NCBI GenBank assembly: GCA_910591455.2
Contig: OU342817.1
Location: 5,417,915-5,481,914 of the forward strand
Length of the DNA stretch: 64,000 bases
DNA from: Pholis gunnellus
Lineage: Eukaryota > Chordata > Actinopteri > Perciformes > Pholidae
Direction: 5' to 3'
Position numbers and translations under genes: made by a program
In this document: positions 46,571-57,952 of the stretch, piece by piece
Numbering within the stretch: position 1 is the stretch's first letter
Layout of the letters: each line of letters opens with the position of its first letter
The notes under the pieces: generated by a model
Databases searched by the model: none
What the model was told of the DNA's origin: nothing
Seen by the model: the letters and a program-made list of their open reading frames with translations, nothing else

Positions 46571-49440
46571 GTAAGCCTCACAGACCTTTTTTCTTTTTTT
46601 TTTGGCTTTTACATTGACAATGTCTCATATTACAGTGTACGACGAACGTAATTATTATGCCAAACACCCATGAAACGAATCATTAATCCTTTTACAATGT
46701 ACTTTTTTAAAAGATGTAATCTGCCTCAATGCTGCGCACCAAGATTTATGTACCAATCACCTATGTGATCCGATGCATAATAAAGCATCCCGTCCTCCCT
46801 ATCAGTCACGTTGTGTGTGATGCACTGAGCCGAACACTTCACTTATAATGGGCCTCGTGATGAAACACCCTTTCATTATTGTATGATTTGCAGAGGGGAT
46901 ATGTGGGCTTGCAGAAACCTTCACATTGCCTCAGTGCAGGTACGAGCACCACCCGCAGTTCCTCCAGCCAGTGCAGTGGCAGCAGACCTCTTTTCACCCA
47001 CAGTGCTAATCAGCAGCGTTAAAGTAATCTCTCTGCACTGGATGCCAATAATCGACAACAGACCTACTTTGTTTTTGTTTTGTTTTTACAGGCTATTTTG
47101 TTTCTTAAATGCCACTATTCACAAATTGCTCATCCGCAGCTTCTTCTTCTTGGAAAGAGCACCAAGGCAACGTCCATCTGTGATAGACCTGAGGAGTATT
47201 TCAGCTCAGCCTGCTGCTGCTGCTGGTTCAGTGTGTTTTATTAGCCTCGCAGAAAGCTCCTGAATCCTCCAGTGTTTCTCAAAATGTATGTTTCTTCTTT
47301 AACTGTAAACTGGCGTGGCAGGGTGCACTGTAGACGGGCTTGCTTTTTTCGCATCAAAGGCTACAGGGTGACAGACAATCAGTGCAGTTTGTAGCTGGAA
47401 GCCCACTGAGATGGAGAAATCAGACCTCACATCAATGCTTTCCGTGCCCATACAAGCACGCTGAGTTGAGCAGAGCTGGTCCATTCGCTGGTCATAGGTC
47501 AGGAGCAATCTGTTTGATGCACTGGAGGTCTCGCTTCCTATACAGTCCTCGCTCACGCATCCCCTCCCCCCAATTTCTGCTTATGTCCTAAATCACAAAG
47601 CAGTTCTGTCAAGTGACACTAGCGGGAAATCAGGCCTGATTGAAATGGTGTCAGCCATGTCCGGTCAATATGTCAGGTGGGAGAGAGAGAGAGGGGGGGG
47701 GGCGCCAGGGACAACTTGTTTGAGTCCCCCATACAGTGACGCAGTCTGAATCTGCTGATAGTTGGAGGGGGGGGGGGGGGGGGTCACAAAGCTGTCACAA
47801 AGTTTTACCCGACACAATCCCGATCTAAAGCAGGCCGGCATCGATCATGATCTGGAAACAATGTCTACACTGCACAACAAAGAGTTCCTCCACACTTTAT
47901 CATCCCTGCTTAAGCAATCAATATTCCGCTATTTCTCCTGCAGCTGAATCCCATCGGGTCGTTTAAGAATTCGGACCAGTTAAACGTCTCGAAACACCCA
48001 AGTGGGATAGCTTGTCCCAAGCCCTTACTGCAAGCATCGGATGTACACAGTTACATCAATTTAGTATGTTAACAAATTCAAAATATTGTTGCACTCCCCC
48101 AGCAGCGTGATATGTAATATTCAAGGCTTACACTTGCAGGACTCGAAGGGAAGCATGAATTCATCTTCTTTATGTCATGTGGCTCTATTCACTGACCTAT
48201 TTTGATCGTGAAAAGGAGCGCTGTGCTGAAAATGATGCATAAAAAAACTTGACAAGGCTGGCAGGAAAAAAAAAAAGAAGGAAAAGTATAGCAATGAGTT
48301 CTAGGGGAAATAAAAAACAAAACTAAAGCATGATGTTGCAGATTTTTGTGTATTTATAGAAAACAGTTCCTCAAAATAGAGCAAAGATGCTCCTGCAGCG
48401 ATTGTTCCATCTAAAGGGCAGCTGAGAGAGCCTACAGTAAGTCACTGTGAGGCTGGACATCTTCATCACTATCTAGCCCCAGAGCCCCGCAGCAGAGAGG
48501 AGAATGTATCACACCTGATGTTTCTGTGGGGCTTTTATAGCAACTGTTTGCTCGACCATCCATACAAACTGCTCCAGATGTTGAATTCACCGGAGAAGCC
48601 ATATGTTGTTTTTTTGTTTGTTTTTATGGCGGTGTGATGTAGGAGCAGCACAAATAAAAGGAAACAGTATTTATCTCTCTCAGAGAGAGCAGACAAGAAA
48701 TACTAGGGTCTATGCCACAAAGTCACTGCCTGTCATGCAACAAGAAAACCATTAGTCCGTCTTGGCGGAGACTGATGGCTAATGAAGCGAATGCACACTG
48801 AAGTCTCATGGCGGGGAAGACCGAAGACACAACTCTCATTTATATGCGCCTCATATACCAGCCCATCTGATTTAGAGGTTCAGGACTGCAACACAGACCA
48901 GCGCACTGAAAGCCACACGAAAGTGATAACTGCCCCAAGTAAAGCAATAAGGGGTTTGGATTACACCTAACGATTTACGATACAAGCGTGCTGCTTTACA
49001 TACAAGTGACAAAACCCCTCAGAGATAACATCTATACCTCCAACACTGGATTCCTCTTCATTGCTTCACGCTTCGCAACGTGTAAACAACCCAGCCTGGA
49101 CAATTTTAGGTCACATTTGATTAATGTGGAGAGTCTTATTCGTTAAGCTCTGCTGCCTTGACAAGCTTCGCAGCTCAATCTACGTGTATACGCTGTAAAT
49201 TGTTTTATTGTGTTTCCTTGGAACGTTTGCAATTCATTCAACCTGTGAATGGTAAAATAACCCAGAGCAGCAATTAACCCACTTCACAGTTTTTGCTTAC
49301 GAGAGCAAAAACAGACTGCACAGCTGTCACGGTTTTCTTTTTATTTAACAGTTGTGAACACTCCACAAGCAGTTTAGCATTTAGGGCTGAAACAAATAGT
49401 AGGGCAACAGAAATGTGGACCGCTAACTGTTTGGTTTCAT
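46571..49440. other. probable sntg1 intron 1 (left part), no gene seen
   Basis: A weak exon-like segment at 46,894-46,939 (acceptor ATTTGCAG, donor CAG|GTACGA) has no coding support. G runs lie at 47,693-47,702 and 47,767-47,783. Nothing else is recognised. Confidence 0.35.
47767..47783. repeat. poly(G) run, 17 bases
   Basis: Seventeen consecutive G. Confidence 0.85.
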
Positions 49441-49794
49441 TTAAAGGGACAGTTCACTCGAAAATAAAGAAATACATATTCACCCTCTTACATAGTGTTA
49501 TTAATCGATCTGTATTGTTTGGGTGTGACTTGTTGGAGGTATCAGCCCTAGAGGTGTCTTCCTTCTATAATGTGACACTCGGCTTGGTTACTCGAGATAA
49601 TCCACAGATCTTGTTGTGAGCAGTTTCATGTAACCATTGAGTTTATCTCCATTATATTGAAAAGAAGAGATGGACATCTCTACGGCCGATATCTTCAAAA
49701 CTGGGCAACTCGCACTAAAACAATCTAGATTGATAAATAGCACGACAGGTAAGAGAAAAATGTCTAGTTTTGATTTTGGGGTGAACTCCCTTCA
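49441..49794. mobile_element. second foldback element (AGGGACAGTTCAC ends)
   Basis: The left arm begins AAAGGGACAGTTCACTCG and the right arm ends TTTTGGGGTGAACTCCCTT, its diverged inverse complement. Inner blocks also pair: CTCTTACATAGTGTTATTAA with TAGCACGACAGGTAAGAG, GATCTGTATTGTTT with AAACAATCTAGATTGAT, and GGTATCAGCCCTAGAGGTGTC with GACATCTCTACGGCCGATATC. This is a noncoding nonautonomous element of a family I know to be common in percomorph fish. Confidence 0.75.
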
Positions 49795-50080
49795 GTTATT
49801 GAATTCAAGCATGAATGCAATATGTTTTCTGATTCCAGCTTTCAAATGTGGGGATTCACTGTTTTCTTTTTATGTTTTATAAATTTGCGTTTTGATCTTT
49901 TGATTCAACAAAAAAAAAGCCTTTTTTAAGACGTCACTTTGGGGCTCTGGGAAAATGTGATGGCCATTCGTCTCTATTCTTCCATATTTTATAGACTAAA
50001 TGATTCAACTGTTAATCAAAACAGGAATGAACAGAATAATGAAAATAGTCATTAACTGCAGTCCTTCATATATGGAGTCA
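49795..50080. repeat. TTCCAGCTTCTCAAATG-family repeat copy
   Basis: It contains GATTCCAGCTTTCAAATGTG at about 49,835, GACGTCACTTTGGGGCTCTG at about 49,930 and ATTTTATAGACTAAATGATT. These are diverged versions of words also present at 37,265-37,585 and 51,330-51,930. It abuts the foldback element. Confidence 0.6.
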
Positions 50081-51329
50081 CATTAGAGGCAGTTTTCAGA
50101 TTTATATCAGATTTTGCTTCAGTAGATGACCTGAAGGGAATCGTGCAAATCTCCAGGAAATAAAGCAAACGTACGATCGTCATTTGTTTCTAACTGATCT
50201 TTTTTATCTCCAGTAAAGCTTACTACCATTTAAGGTCTACAGAATCTATAATTTATTTCCCTAAGACAGTCATTAGTTTCATGTCAGGCAGTTTGAATTC
50301 ATAAATAATTTCCCCGAGCAATTGAGAGACAGTTCTATATTTCCTTTTAATTTATATTTAGTAAATGAGCAGATGTGTCCCTCCACTGTGTTGCTGCATT
50401 TCGACGTAGTCCGGCCTTCGGCAATTAATCCTTTCATGTACTCCACACACAGCATGGTGCCATTTCCAGGCCCCCAGGTCTTCCCCTGCAAGGGTGCTCG
50501 GGCCTTAGTTGAAATACAAAAATGGCTATACACATATAATATAATTAAAAGACTGAATTATGTTATTCAGTGTAGTATAAAGGTTGCTTGTTGAGCCTAA
50601 TTAAGACCCTCATGTAAGATAACATGCTTGACATGCCCAATCCATTTATCCACAGGCGTTGCAGCATTATATCACATGTTAAAGAAAAGAAAATCAAATG
50701 AAGCAGCCCATCAGTATCAAACATGCAGCAGGACCAGTGTCTTCTAGCGATACAGTTTAATATCCTGCGTATGTTCTGCTCCCTGATATCAGTTCAGGAA
50801 ATGATTCTCACTGATTTAAGATGGCACGCATCTGATATCTGGAGGCTCCCTGATGCCAAAAAGGATACATCATAGTCAGGAAGGTCAAGAGCTCAGTCTA
50901 TAAACGTGTCCATCACTAATTTACTCCTCTGCCTATCACTCATGAGCGTCTGGCCTGCAGAGCTCCACTGGCTGTTGCCGGGACTCAGGTGTTGACTTAC
51001 GAGGAAATGACAGATTTCTTTTTTTTGACAAATGCTCCAAATGAATTCAAAGCTCGATGAGATACTCTTTCTATCTTGTCTGAACGATCCATCTTGAGTT
51101 TAATCTGAAAGCAAAGAAGGAGATGCAGCACCTCTAGTGGCACACAAAACGGGCCCAGTTGGATGCGAGATGTGCTCTGTAAATACAGAACTGTTCAAAC
51201 AGCTGCCTCTTTACACGAGCCGTTCACTGTGGGAGACGCTTCAGTTTATTAATGTGTCAGGAATTGGCAGGTGAGGAGGAACCTGCACACCGCCCAAGTT
51301 TACACAACATTCTTTAGGTTAAAGTCGAT
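50081..51329. other. intronic or intergenic, nothing seen
   Basis: No gene or repeat that I can support. Confidence 0.4.
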
Positions 51330-51615
51330 TAGAACGGAAATGAATAGTCAACTGAACTGCAATAGTTTTGCTTTATCGAAAGGAAAAAAGTGATTTTTTT
51401 TGGTTCCAGCTGCTTAAATGTGAGGGTTTTTCCGCTGTAAATAGAATATTGTTGGGTTTAGGACGGCTACTCAGACAAAACACCACATTTGAAGATCTCT
51501 CCCTGGGCACTTTTGGTGGATTTCTTTTCCTGCATTTTCTGGACCAAACAATTAAAGGAGAAAATAACAGGCAAATGAATCAATAATGAAAAGAATCATT
51601 ATCGTTCGAGCCCTA
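51330..51615. repeat. TTCCAGCTTCTCAAATG-family repeat copy
   Basis: GGTTCCAGCTGCTTAAATGT at about 51,404, CAGACAAAACACCACATTTG and GGACCAAACAATTAAAGG place it in the family. It ends at ATGAAAAGAATCATTATCG...GAGCCCT. Confidence 0.6.
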
Positions 51616-51629
51616 TAATTGCCTGAAAG

Positions 51630-51930
51630 TCCCACAGAGATGTACTTTTTTTTTTAAAGGCATAAATGCCAAAAAAAATCCACTGGTTTCAGCTTCTAAA
51701 ATATAAATATTAGCTTTTTTTATTCTGCGATGGTAAATTGCATATATTTGAACAATTTTGTTGTATCGGTCAGACAAAACGAGTAATCTGTGCATGGCAC
51801 TGTGGGCTCTGGGATTATTTGATCAACATTTTTCATTGTTTACTGACATTTTATAGCCCTAACCCTCAACTGATTATTATCGGAAATCATCTGCAGATGC
51901 ATCAATAATGAAAGTAATTGTTGCTGCAGC
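51630..51930. repeat. TTCCAGCTTCTCAAATG-family repeat copy, tandem to the previous
   Basis: GGTTTCAGCTTCTAAAATAT at about 51,685, GGTCAGACAAAACGAGTAAT, and an end GTAATTGTTGCTGCAGCCCT. It lies in the same orientation as the copy just before it, so two insertions sit side by side. Confidence 0.6.
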
Positions 51931-53589
51931 CCTAAAACCAAGTGAGGAATAGAGAAAATGTACATTTTCTTTCTTTGCCTCACTTTTTCTCGATGAATAA
52001 GGCGTATTTTATAGAACTTCCACTTCTATCTGTTCCAATTATACACCTACCGTACATAAAACAAACAAAAAAACAAAAAACAAGACAAACGCAAAGCTAC
52101 AGCTCACAAATAAGCCTTCACATGTCCATAACGTTTCTACAAGGCCCCGCAACAGTCCAGCAACACTCTTTTCAAAATACGTATAAAAAAACTAAAGTAA
52201 CAATAGAAAACAATGACAAGGAAACACAATGAAAAAATCATGTAACACGAAGAGCAGAAACCAACAAAATCTGTAACCTTGAACAAAATCGGCCAAACAA
52301 TTCTGCGTCTCCTCCAGATTTAGATAAATCAACAAGTCCTCACGAATACGAAAGAGAAGGAGCCCAAAAATCGTCAAAAATAAACACACAGTTTAGTGAA
52401 TTTCTTGGATGGTAAAAATCCTGATAATTGATCAAAAAATAACTCAAATGTTGAGGGAGTGTGTTCCTCTCAAGATGACACACAAATAGATAATCATAAT
52501 TCTTCATTGTGTGTTTGTATGAACAGATTGAAAAGATGCACACTCGACAGAAAGGTGATCATTAACAACAGAGGAGACTGGAAGCTTGCACCATAAAAGT
52601 CATAATGTTTTCTGCCATAAAATGAGCAGCTTCTGTGAAATGCTGTCAGTGTAACACCGTTTATGTTGAGCATGACTCTTTTGGGACGCCATAACATTTG
52701 AGTTGCATGATATCTTCTATCATCGCTCGTCAAATTTAAAAAAAAAGCTGCACTCCCAAGCACCACATGTGTCGGGTCAAAGAACAAGTGAACGGCACAG
52801 TAAGTGAAACCCATCCCCGGTAATAAAACCACATTCGCTGGAGCACTCTGCAGGCAGCTGCTTCTCCTGCGTTCACAAACGGCCGTTCATCATCCTGTAG
52901 GAGCCACAGCTGTCCTCGGGTCTAAGAGATGGAGATGTCACGTTGCAATCTCCGCATCATCCAAGGCAATCTAACTCTGCTCCTCTCGCCATTGTGTCAG
53001 AGACAAAAGCGTTATTTGAAAAACACTGGTCTGTAAATTGGTAGGACAGAACATATCTGATGACGTGGTTGTAAAAGGACTTGCGCTGACTCGACTTAAA
53101 AGGCACACAAAAGGTTCGGTTTATTTAATCTGTGGATTCTTGCAGAAAAATCAAAAGGGGGGGGGGGGGGGCCCTGGTGCCTGACAGGATGTACGGGAGG
53201 GCACCGGCTAAGACAAAGGGCCGGTCTCGGAGCCTGGCCGCAGACATTTTTCAGCTGACCACGTGAAGACATTCATTTTAAAAGCAGGTTCACAAATGAT
53301 GTCAGGATTTCTCTTACATCCATTACAGAGCTGGCTCGTCTCCGACAGCTCGATGAGGGTAGAGTAGCGCCAACCTGAAAGAAACCCTGTGATCTTGTAC
53401 TTCAGATTGCATTTCTAAAGTCAAGGAAACTTCAGTAGTAAATCTGTGAAACATTCACATTCATATACAAAATCAATATTATCAATTAAAAATACATGGA
53501 ACGATTCCGCATATATTTGGAAATGCCTCACTGACCTCAGTAATATTGCAGAATTTGCATCAATGTTTTCATATACAAACTGGAACCCC
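51931..53589. other. intronic, no gene seen
   Basis: It contains a G run at 53,157-53,171 (15 G). No coding exon recognised. Confidence 0.4.
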
Positions 53590-53870
53590 AATTAATGACT
53601 GTTTTATTTATGGTTTATTATCTGCAACATGTTTTGCCAATAAGTTGATTGATGGGTGAGTTGTTTGATCTATAAAATGTCACCACATTCATCCAGTGCA
53701 CAAGGTCACGTTGTTGCTTGTTTTGCCTGAACTATAATTCTGAACTCTAATGAAGATGGACAGTTTTTTTTCGGGCATTTTTCTCCTCACGATGGCATGA
53801 ACTATGACACATCGATTATCAATCACATTAACTGAATCAATGAATCAAGTAATTGTCACAGCTCTATGTC
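53590..53870. repeat. diverged repeat copy, same family as 51,630
   Basis: TTGTTTGATCTATAAAATGT at about 53,661 and the end AATCAAGTAATTGTCACAGC match the family ends. The middle is strongly diverged. Confidence 0.45.
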
Positions 53871-53944
53871 AAATTAATAGTATTAATATCATCTTCTGTG
53901 TCATTTCTGTAATGTGATATATTCTCACTACATTGAAAAATAAC

Positions 53945-53990
53945 ATTACATTTACACTCGGCTGCCAGTTTATTAGGTCCAATGAATGCA
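53945..53990 (-). repeat. short dispersed repeat fragment
   Basis: The inverse complement reads CCTAATAAACTGGCAGCCGA followed by GTGTAAA, a wording I know from a common fish repeat. Confidence 0.4.
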
Positions 53991-54539
53991 ATCTATCGCG
54001 TCTTTTTTCAGCCATATATATTGGTTTTAATGAAATACTAGAAATATCTCTCAGTCTAACAAAATAGAGTTCAACAGCACACAGCCTACACAATGATTAT
54101 GTAGTTGAATCTCTCTCTCTCTCACGGGTGGCAGTGTGGATTAGTGTGGCAGGTAAATTGTTTATGGGGCACAGGTGCAACAGACAGGCTAATGATGCAT
54201 GGGTGAAGGGGAGATCGCACGTTTTTTTACCGAAAGCCTAATTAATTGGGAACCTCACCCAAAAGTGAAAGAGCCTGGAATCTCTTTATTGAAGCGCGTA
54301 ACAAACATGATCTTCTTCACAGCCGAGCGGCTAGTTGCTGGAATTAGTCACGTCAACCGCAACCTTTTTAATGTGACTTTCCAGCTGATAGCTGTCAACG
54401 AACAGAGAATGTAACGTAAACAAGCTGAAAACATCACTCAAAAGACAACAGTCTCTGTTTAACAACCTGACAAAGAAGGTCAAGCCAAGGCAGAGGCTTC
54501 GTTTTGTGGCACATTGTCCTAACGTAACACAAACGGCTC

Positions 54540-54658
54540 TTCATCGATGGCGGGATTGGAACCGAGGCTGAAAAAACGTTTGTACCGTATGAACAACTTG
54601 GTGCTATAAATAGCTCCCGCCCACCAGCTCTTGGAGTATAAAAGGTTGAAGACCCCTG
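54540..54658 (-). repeat. possible hAT terminus
   Basis: On the minus strand the stretch starts CAGGGGTCTTCAACC at 54,658, a form typical of hAT-family terminal inverted repeats. The opposite end was not found. Confidence 0.4.
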
Positions 54659-55223
54659 CTGCAGAACAACAATCATCGTGGTTAACTCTGCGGCTCAACT
54701 TAAAGCTGGCATCGAGCCAACAATGCTAACTAACAAGGAGGGTTGCTCAAGGCTGCACTATTGGAGCGTAATAAACGGAGTCATTTGTGCTTGGCATACA
54801 AAAATGGAAGAATATGAGTTAATTGCGTTCTGGCATTCGTGCACACGAAATCCACAGGTTTTTAGGAGTGAGGCGTTTGAGAGGATCCTTCATCGTATGC
54901 TGAAGGATGGAATTCACTGTTCTGAGTTTGCTTTTGAATCTCCTTTTTGTTGCACCAGGTGCTTATTTGGGGAAGAAAGCTTTGAGTTGCTTCTGATTCA
55001 ACATCCCACGTACATGCAGTAGCATTATATTGACATCACACTCATCTGTGTTGCTGGCGACTGTAGATTACATCTCAGTCATTCAATCAACAATATTCAG
55101 CTCTCTTTTTGAGCTTCGTTTTAAGACTGTTTTTTTTGTTTGCGTTGAACAGCAGCTCCTCACCGTCAAGAGGTTTTAGTATCAGAATGATACCTTAACT
55201 ACATCTTCCTCCTGTTACTGCAG
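54659..55223. other. intronic, unsupported 114-codon open frame
   Basis: A plus-strand frame (54,678-55,022) has no recognised domain and no supporting context. I treat this as noncoding. Confidence 0.4.
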
Positions 55224-55446
55224 CACGACCACCAATCAGGGACCGCTGAGAGTGAAACCTCACCTACACGGTCGCCTCATTCTGCTCTTCGACACCCACA
55301 GCCGGCCAGGAGAGGTGACAGCGCCGCTCTCCAAGTCCGACAGCCATGATCCGGGGAGGCCCTCTGCTGCGGCTCAGATCAGGGATCAACTCACCGCTTG
55401 ATGGCTAGATCTCACCGTACAAAGCACTGGGGGCCTTTCTACTGAG
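55224..55446 (+). other. sntg1: candidate sntg1 5' UTR exon
   Basis: A pyrimidine-rich acceptor (TCTTCCTCCTGTTACTGCAG) and a consensus donor CTGAG|GTAAGT bound 223 bases that lie 0.6 kb upstream of the exon with the sntg1 start codon, on the same strand. It contains a 20-codon upstream ORF (ATG at 55,346, TAG at 55,406-55,408). Vertebrate sntg1 genes have noncoding leading exons, which fits. Transcription is not shown. Confidence 0.5.
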
Positions 55447-56085
55447 GTAAGTCGCCGACTCCCTCTGCGGCACAGGTTCTATAATTCAAGTGTGAGCCAT
55501 TTTTGTCCTGCACTCGTTTTGTTGAGTCAAGTGGCAGTCGTGTCTGATTAAAACTGAGTGGAACTGGTTTGTGTAAATGAGGCTCTCGCATAACATTTCT
55601 TTAAGGCTGTATACTTGTGTATCATTTGGTATACAGCAGGTAGGATAAGCCACAATAGGTGTCAGGTTGTCGTACTTAAACTGTGGTATTTTCTCCTGCA
55701 GTGGCCCAGTTTTACCTCTGACAAGGCATCAGATATAGCAACACAGTTCAACTCTGGGATTCAGTATTGAAACATTTATTAGGATACCTGGGTTCCCACC
55801 TTTGCTAATGAATTATTCATTATCGCTTAATGGTCTCCGGTATTCTCCCGGGATTGCTCAATGGGGATTTTTTTTTAAAGTCGAGTTAGAAAAGGCACGT
55901 ACCTCAGAGATATATGTGAGAAAGGCAGAACTATAATGAAAATGGGGATCCTGCTAACAATGCTAGTTTAAATCGGCTGTACGTCTTTGCTGCAGCGAGC
56001 CGGTCGTGTCATTAAGCAATTCTCTCCACGGACTAACTCAATCTTGTTTCTCACCGTTGCAGTATCCCTCACTGCGTAGTAGCAC

Positions 56086-56112
56086 ATGGATTTCAAGACT
56101 TCAAATGAAGAG
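56086..56112 (+). CDS. sntg1: sntg1 coding exon 1 (start codon)
   Basis: The exon probably begins at 56,063 (acceptor TCACCGTTGCAG), with ATG at 56,086. It encodes MDFKTSNEE. The donor GAG|GTTGGT is weak, but this join reproduces the family's EE-TKTG junction in phase 0. Confidence 0.85.
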
Positions 56113-57915
56113 GTTGGTAGGATTCAATCAATGTAATATTCTGACAGTAAATTGACTGATTATAGAAACAGCCGTGGCATTTTCAAAGGCCTGAAACGAC
56201 ATCACTGAAAGCATGCGGCTAGACAGCCCATAAATCTGTGGCCCTGTGCATATGCAGCCTCAGAGGCTCCCCCCCCCCCCCCCCCCCCCCTTTCAATCCA
56301 TCCATTGTTACACCTGCACAAATAACTCAATCAACAAGTAAACACATACAGTACAATGAAACAGGCTTCTTAAAGAGAAAGTCCAATTAGCCGCTGCTCC
56401 GTAAAATTGTACGATGTTGTATTTCTTTTTAAAGTTGTCACTATGTTTTTGTCTTATTTGTGTTCATAATATTTCACTGTACAGTATTGCACCACTGTAA
56501 TCACCATCAATCTCCTTATCAGTGTAAGATGCAGTAAATGACTGATTGAAGGGACTTTTAGTAGTCGCTTTATGAACTCAGATCCTCCGTAACGGGAGGA
56601 TGACGGACCTGCAGGTGAACCATGTTTTTGTGGCGGTTTGTCGAACTGAGGCCAGTGTTGCTTAATTTATCAGCAACCTAACACTTCTAGCAAGTTGCTT
56701 CCCCTTTGATTTATTTCTTTCTCCTGGCTTTCTTTGTTCTTTTTGTAGCCGGAGTTGACCTTACATTTCTTTTATATGACACGACGGCTTCACCTGAAGT
56801 CTTCAGCATCAGCGACACTACAGAGGCCTTTATGCTGTTTTAGATACAAGAAATAATCTGACTCACTATTTAGTCAGCCAGAAGCAACAGTTTTCTAATA
56901 ATGCTATTAACTTAAAAAAAATGATAGCTTTTAATACGATTCTGTATTTGAGGGCCTCGCTATTTATGTCCCTTGGCAATTAGTTCCACTACTCCAATCA
57001 CTTCTACTCCCCTGGGTTAGAAAGACTTATCCTTGTTGCTTATGCTGCAGTGGAAATACTCAAGTGCACAATATCAGATTAGAGACGATGATGTAGATAA
57101 TAATGGAGGGGAGGGTGATAGATGAACATACAATAAGATCACAGATGAGGTTAATTATGTGCTATGCAAGTGCTACAGCAGGGTCAAACGACACTCAACC
57201 ACGTGAGACGCCGCGTGACCCAGCTATATACAATTATGGCACTACTGCCCTCATTTTGCTCGGCTAATGACTCTCGCACACACGTTACTTCAAATAATGT
57301 GAATTAATGTGCCCCTCATTTCTTTCCTAACGCTGCAGCTGCAGGCGGAGGCTCATTTCTTCACATTCCTAATTACGGGCGCAAGATAATATGCTCCATA
57401 AACTGAAGTTTGACCTGCGGTTGAGATACTCTATCTAAGAATAGCAACCGTGCATCTGTCTTGTTAACTGATGAGCGGCGTATCCCAGGTGACAAGGGCG
57501 CTGACACTGGTGTCTTTTTATTTTCTATTAGCAGTCTTGTCAGGTGAAGGTGCTTCTTTTATTCAGACCTTTTTAAGTCAAGGACGGGACCGGCATTGCA
57601 ATTAGCCAGGGAGGAGGAAGGATACGCAGAATGCAAATTCATGCGGATTAGCACGTTTTAAATGGATCACTGGAAACAGTTGCTTGTGTGAAGCAGGGAA
57701 ATTCAAATGTGGAGGGCGAGCTTGGTTCCAGCCACTTAATTTCACAGGTTCTTAATTTGCCATCATCCTCATCAGCGTTACACGTAGAACAAATTAGATG
57801 ATATCATTTTTTTTCTCTCAGCGTGTATGTATCCAAAGCAACCGACTCATGAAAAGCTGCCTCTCGGAGGGTCTGCTCATTATTTGAAAACATAAATCAG
57901 CAGTTGTCCTGTTTG

Positions 57916-57952
<37 letters not shown>

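Noticed and set aside
46894..46939. small exon-like segment with acceptor and donor
   Set aside because: Both splice signals are modest, the pyrimidine tract is weak and there is no coding or positional support.
54678..55022. 114-codon open frame on the plus strand
   Set aside because: No recognisable domain, no splice or promoter context of its own, and it sits in the probable sntg1 leader intron next to a transposon terminus.
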